A stretch of 64,000 nt of DNA, taken from IMG/VR virus record IMGVR_UViG_3300028883_000033, positions 62,001 through 126,000 of that record; one strand, 5' to 3'. The DNA is from a virus. Under the pieces are notes generated by a model that saw only the letters and a program-made list of their open reading frames with translations, was not told where the DNA came from and did no database searches. Positions 61,339 through 64,000 of this stretch are shown piece by piece; position 1 is the stretch's first letter, and each line of letters opens with the position of its first letter. The position numbers and the translations under genes are program-made.

Positions 61339-61346
61339 TATTTATA
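61339..61346 (-). promoter_or_regulatory. Perfect T4-type late promoter for the tmRNA
   Basis: An exact TATAAATA on the minus strand, with the acceptor part of the tmRNA starting within about 20-40 bases. It predicts that the RNA accumulates late in infection. Confidence 0.65.
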
Positions 61347-61374
61347 CGCGAACTGCGTTAAAAATTCAACAGGT

Positions 61375-61719
61375 TCAATATCCGTTGTGGAGGCAAGCTG
61401 CTATTTCCTGTATAGCCTCTTCCTCGGCCGCTTCTAGTGAGATTGGGTCCTCACGGTAAGCATCACGGACGATTCGCTGCATGTCAATATACGTAGCTCG
61501 TTTGATCCCTTTTAGGGAATAAGATTCCTTCCAATCCCGTTCAAGAACTTGTAGAGCCTTTTCTAGTGGAATCTTATCGCGGTATTGTTGTGTGAACAGT
61601 ACAGCATCTCCTTTGGCGAAACATGCAGGAGGGATGATAATGTTTCCGTTTTCATCCGTAGGGTACGCAAATACTGTTGAGGTTATTAGCAGTAAACTAG
61701 CTAGCGTCCAAATCTTCAC
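61375..61719 (-). CDS. Exported hypothetical protein (114 aa)
   Basis: The GTG at 61719 is the likely start (GGAGAG six bases upstream); a TTG at 61731 would overlap that site. The first residues after GTG (KIWTLASLLLITSTVFA) are a signal peptide, probably cut before YPTDE. The mature protein has two Cys, is helical and charged. It overlaps the end of the Acb1-like gene by 23 bases. The function is unknown; it acts in the periplasm or outside. Confidence 0.6.
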   Translation of the reverse strand: MKIWTLASLLLITSTVFAYPTDENGNIIIPPACFAKGDAVLFTQQYRDKIPLEKALQVLERDWKESYSLKGIKRATYIDMQRIVRDAYREDPISLEAAEEEAIQEIAACLHNGY

Positions 61720-62158
61720 TGTACTCTCCAATGATCTTAATCTTACTTTTGAACTCAGGCAAAGACTCTAAGTCGATATCTTTTGCGTCGTATGATAATG
61801 TGACGTGGGGCTCATACAAATCAAAGTCATATGTAGCTCCGTGCTGCTGCATCAGTTTGTGGTGGCGTTGATACAATTGCGGACAAGAAAATTTCACAAC
61901 AAGCGCATTCTTTTCGGGGCCAAATAAGTCTAGTCCTATTGGCGTACCTATAAATGGTTTTGTGTATTTTTCGATTGGTTGATAGTTTGGCAGGTGTTTT
62001 CTGCTATAGAGCAGGGTGGCATGCCAGTTATCATAATCACCAGCGACGCCAACCTTTTCGGCAAACTTCTTTAGTGCGTTGATTGTGCGTTTATCGAAAC
62101 GGACCGCTGCGTAGGTCCCCGGTTCGCCCTCTTTCTCTATAACTTCGCTCAGTTTCAT
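61697..62158 (-). CDS. Acb1-like 2H phosphodiesterase (anti-CBASS)
   Basis: This 153-residue protein has two HxT motifs, WHATLLYSRKHLP (His46, Thr48) and EPHVTLSYD (His118, Thr120), the catalytic pairs of 2H (LigT-like) phosphoesterases. GTYAAVRFD, PFIGTPIGLDLFG and HGATYDFDLY match my memory of phage Acb1 (T4 gp57B-like), which degrades cyclic oligonucleotide signals of CBASS immunity. The size matches T4 Acb1. A generic 2'-5' RNA ligase-like enzyme is the alternative. The N-terminus MKLSEVIEKEG resembles a capsid-targeting leader, so injection with the DNA is conceivable. Confidence 0.72.
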   Translation of the reverse strand: MKLSEVIEKEGEPGTYAAVRFDKRTINALKKFAEKVGVAGDYDNWHATLLYSRKHLPNYQPIEKYTKPFIGTPIGLDLFGPEKNALVVKFSCPQLYQRHHKLMQQHGATYDFDLYEPHVTLSYDAKDIDLESLPEFKSKIKIIGEYSEDLDAS

Positions 62159-62306
62159 GTTCTATCCATTTTGATGCGGCCTTCCAAGTACCGAATGTTT
62201 GTTCTTTATTATTTACAGTGGCTTTAATTTCGCCGTTTTGTTTTTCCATGATAAAGAACAGTGCTCCCTTGCACCATCCAGAACTTGCAGTCAATGTCAC
62301 TACCAT
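62091..62306 (-). CDS. Hypothetical protein overlapping DHFR and Acb1-like genes (71 aa)
   Basis: AAAGGAGA stands just before ATGGTAG, where the DHFR stop TAG lies inside the start region. The middle (NGEIKATVNNKEQTFGTWKA) looks like a strand pair and helix of a small folded protein. The last 22 residues, Arg-rich, overlap the start of the Acb1-like gene in another frame. It fills the gap and is probably real, but the family is unknown. Confidence 0.5.
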   Translation of the reverse strand: MVVTLTASSGWCKGALFFIMEKQNGEIKATVNNKEQTFGTWKAASKWIEHETERSYRERGRTGDLRSGPFR

Positions 62307-62809
62307 CTTCTCCTTTTGTATGTTACAAATTTGAGACCATCGCCGAGTTTTCCATCAACGATAGCAAACTTTTCGAGTGTTTTGATGGGAAAGAACCTAT
62401 CACAATCATAATCACCGTCCATGATGGTCATGTGTATAGTTTCAGTCCAGGCCAGGGCCTCTATGAACAGCTTCTCTCCGCCGAGAACAAATACGGGGCG
62501 GTGATCATTTCCGTCAAGAGATTGAACAGCGGCACGCAGCCCATTAACTACGGTTGCGCCAGGTGCTTCAAACTCGTTATTACTTGTAACGACAAATGAT
62601 TGTCGGCCAGGAAGGATCTCTTTAATATTGTCCTTATCTTTTTTCATGGCCAGCATATCCTCGTAGGTCTTACGACCCATAACACAAGGATGTCCTTTGG
62701 TGACCTCTTTAAAGTGTGCAAAATCTTCCTTGCTGTGCCAAGGAATCTTTCCATCTTTACCAAAACCACCGGACTCATCAACAGCAACAATGATTGCCAT
62801 TGGCCTCAT
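62300..62809 (-). CDS. frd: Dihydrofolate reductase
   Basis: AIIVAVDESGGFGKDGKIPWH at the N-terminus, CVMGRKTYEDML, RQSFVVTSN, and VFVLGGEKLFIEAL are the DHFR substrate and NADPH signatures. It regenerates tetrahydrofolate used up by thymidylate synthase, encoded three genes upstream. In-frame starts at 62827, 62809 and 62800 are all possible; 62809 has AGAGAAAAT before it. The length of about 169 residues is normal for the family. Confidence 0.92.
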   Translation of the reverse strand: MRPMAIIVAVDESGGFGKDGKIPWHSKEDFAHFKEVTKGHPCVMGRKTYEDMLAMKKDKDNIKEILPGRQSFVVTSNNEFEAPGATVVNGLRAAVQSLDGNDHRPVFVLGGEKLFIEALAWTETIHMTIMDGDYDCDRFFPIKTLEKFAIVDGKLGDGLKFVTYKRRRW

Positions 62810-62832
62810 ATTTTCTCTAAAGCTCATATATA

Positions 62833-63303
62833 TCACCCATAGCGGTACTCTTGATTTCTCAGATTAATTTCAAAGAGTTCGCGTTCATAATCCCATTCTG
62901 TGTCTGGCGTAAGGTCAACAAAGATTCGGCTAAACATGTACCCATAGAACCTCCGCTCGAATCCTCTATACGGATGCGCGAATGTGAACGTCATATCAGT
63001 ATTTTCGATATGCAACTGTTGCCTCTGCCGCCTCGGTTTGACGGTGAACCCCTCTTGGGTTAGAACATTGTACATTGGGCGGATAGCATATAACTCGGTT
63101 GCAATATCAGTCTGGCCGATGTATAGATAGTGGTTACCATGATCCCCTTGAAGCACCTCGTGGATCATGCGTATAAACACACCGAACGTATTACCAGCAC
63201 CACGAACCCACTTATACCTGCCCTCTATCACCGCATGGAGGCGATCGATATCCATCTTGCGGTCAAGCCACAGTTCCTCGAAAGAGTGTGTTTGTGGTAG
63301 CAT
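62833..63303 (-). CDS. Hypothetical protein with degenerate P-loop (156 aa)
   Basis: This 156-residue protein contains VRGAGNTFGVFIRMIHEVL, which resembles a phosphate-binding loop but lacks the Lys-Ser/Thr pair, and YLYIGQTDIATELYAIRPM. The C-terminal half is rich in Arg and aromatic residues. It overlaps the upstream gene stop (TAATG) and ends just before DHFR. It may be an NTPase remnant or a DNA-binding protein. No family is recognised. Confidence 0.5.
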   Translation of the reverse strand: MLPQTHSFEELWLDRKMDIDRLHAVIEGRYKWVRGAGNTFGVFIRMIHEVLQGDHGNHYLYIGQTDIATELYAIRPMYNVLTQEGFTVKPRRQRQQLHIENTDMTFTFAHPYRGFERRFYGYMFSRIFVDLTPDTEWDYERELFEINLRNQEYRYG

Positions 63304-63653
63304 TACATTACAAAATCGATGGTTAAATCACCATCATCTTCAATTTCGTAGTGGAGCGTTGTTGTGTTAAGACAGTGGCGCTGTTTATATACAACATCCA
63401 TTACATATTTTCCGTTACTCATATCGGATGCTTTGTTGTTGCGGCCATCGCAGCGAACGTCCCATTGTTCGATTTTACCTTCATCAGCAAGCTCCATCAT
63501 GTAGTCTTCAATAAACTCCACAAACGAATCGCGCTGAACATCGCTACTCCAGTTGACGCCGGTTTCGGTCATTCCCTCGACAACAATTTCGTGGACCTCC
63601 GCTAGCAGTGATTTGCTATTCACTGCTTTGCTCGTGAGCTTCCAGTTTATCAT
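63303..63653 (-). CDS. Small protein resembling a tail-sheath C-terminal domain (116 aa)
   Basis: The C-terminal half ([13 protein letters not shown], then [19 protein letters not shown]) follows the pattern V.CD..NN......DV..K....N..TL.Y, which resembles the C-terminal domain of phage tail sheath proteins. The N-terminal half is helical ([18 protein letters not shown]), as in that domain. It is free-standing and co-transcribed with thymidylate synthase (ATGA overlap). The resemblance is by eye only. Confidence 0.45.
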   Translation of the reverse strand: MINWKLTSKAVNSKSLLAEVHEIVVEGMTETGVNWSSDVQRDSFVEFIEDYMMELADEGKIEQWDVRCDGRNNKASDMSNGKYVMDVVYKQRHCLNTTTLHYEIEDDGDLTIDFVM

Positions 63654-64000
63654 ACAGCAACCTCCATTTTAATTGTTGGGTGGTAGTTATCATAGCCAAC
63701 AATCTCGATGTCTTCAAAGGTGAAATCATCAATCTCTTCGACTTTGGGATTCAGTCTTAGGGTTGGTGATGGATATGGCGTCCGATCGAGTTGTTCATAC
63801 AATTGTTCGCGGTGGTTATTGTAGATATGAACATCGCCACCAGTCCATACAAATTCAGTTGCTACATGATTAGTCACATGAGCAATCATGTGTGTTAGTA
63901 TGCTGTACTGAACTATATTGAAAGGAACTCCCAGACCAACATCGCAGCTTCGTTGGTAGAGATGACATTTTAGGCCACGCGTTGGGATGTTGTAGTTATC
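63650..64000 (-). CDS. td: Thymidylate synthase, 3' part only
   Basis: The frame runs off the window end; 116 C-terminal residues are seen. [18 protein letters not shown] carries the phosphate-binding Arg and the conserved Asp region, [13 protein letters not shown] the dUMP-binding Asn/His/Tyr segment, and the C-terminus (IKMEVAV) is the usual closing tail. The catalytic Cys lies upstream, outside the window. It methylates dUMP to dTMP using the folate recycled by DHFR. No intron is seen in this part, unlike T4 td. Confidence 0.93.
   Translation of the reverse strand, partial: DNYNIPTRGLKCHLYQRSCDVGLGVPFNIVQYSILTHMIAHVTNHVATEFVWTGGDVHIYNNHREQLYEQLDRTPYPSPTLRLNPKVEEIDDFTFEDIEIVGYDNYHPTIKMEVAV

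Noticed and set aside
1-64000. tRNA genes
   Set aside because: I looked for T-arm signatures with CCA-compatible acceptor stems on both strands. Hits to GTTCGA-type strings lie inside genes and do not fold as cloverleaves by eye. A tRNAscan-SE run would settle it.

Overview
This window is part of the genome of a large, strictly lytic, T4-superfamily contractile-tailed phage (myovirus). The evidence is a T4-type replication set (family B polymerase, gp45-like clamp, gp41-like helicase, gp61-like primase, RNase H, two type II topoisomerase subunits), a nucleotide-synthesis set (NrdA, NrdB, glutaredoxin, dCMP deaminase, DHFR, thymidylate synthase), and T4-type late promoters of the form NATAAATA in front of virion genes. 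The host cannot be read off directly. The two-piece (circularly permuted) tmRNA gene on the minus strand at 61.0-61.35 kb is a form best known from alphaproteobacteria, some cyanobacteria and a few betaproteobacteria, so an alphaproteobacterial host is a reasonable guess. I see no tRNAs, insertion sequences, integrase or CRISPR array.

Layout. (1) 2-18963, plus strand: virion genes. Two very large repeat-bearing structural proteins (the first enters from outside the window) are followed by a fibre-like protein, small accessory proteins, a 1232-residue fibre and a 414-residue structural protein, closed by a bidirectional terminator. (2) 19049-20762, minus: an unknown protein and a PAAR-M15 peptidase spike-tip candidate, divergent from a holin-like membrane protein (20836-21294). 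The two divergent late promoters form one perfect palindrome. (3) 21291-30438, minus: RNase H, clamp, a DUF488 protein, DNA polymerase, GroES, a DsbA-like protein, a SleB-type endolysin, a 2OG-oxygenase-like protein, a retropepsin-like protein and a PD-(D/E)XK nuclease, tightly overlapped. (4) 30481-38630, minus: candidate internal head proteins, an acidic repeat protein, an RNA-ligase-like enzyme, the replicative helicase, an Sm-like protein and other virion-linked proteins. (5) 38700-42743, plus: a lone fibre with an S74 self-cleaving chaperone. (6) 43632-47816, plus: deoxynucleotide synthesis. (7) 47811-56607, minus: HAD nucleotidase, small membrane and lipoproteins, both topoisomerase subunits, phosphoesterase, SprT protease and primase. 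(8) 56619-64000, minus: another long fibre, a ClpP-like protease, the tmRNA, an Acb1-like anti-CBASS phosphodiesterase, DHFR and thymidylate synthase (cut by the window end).

Most notable points. A phage-borne permuted tmRNA lies directly behind a perfect TATAAATA late promoter. A DUF488 protein, encoded between polymerase and clamp, carries the same C-terminal VDDLLDF peptide as the polymerase, so it probably docks on the sliding clamp. An Acb1-like 2H phosphoesterase is present. Three consecutive small proteins begin with peptides resembling the T4 capsid-targeting sequence. The two giant structural proteins carry about eleven copies of a degenerate beta module, and the tripeptide GSP is strongly enriched in virion proteins only. 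Genes are packed with ATGA or TAATG overlaps. The only gene-free stretch above 300 bases is the tmRNA locus.
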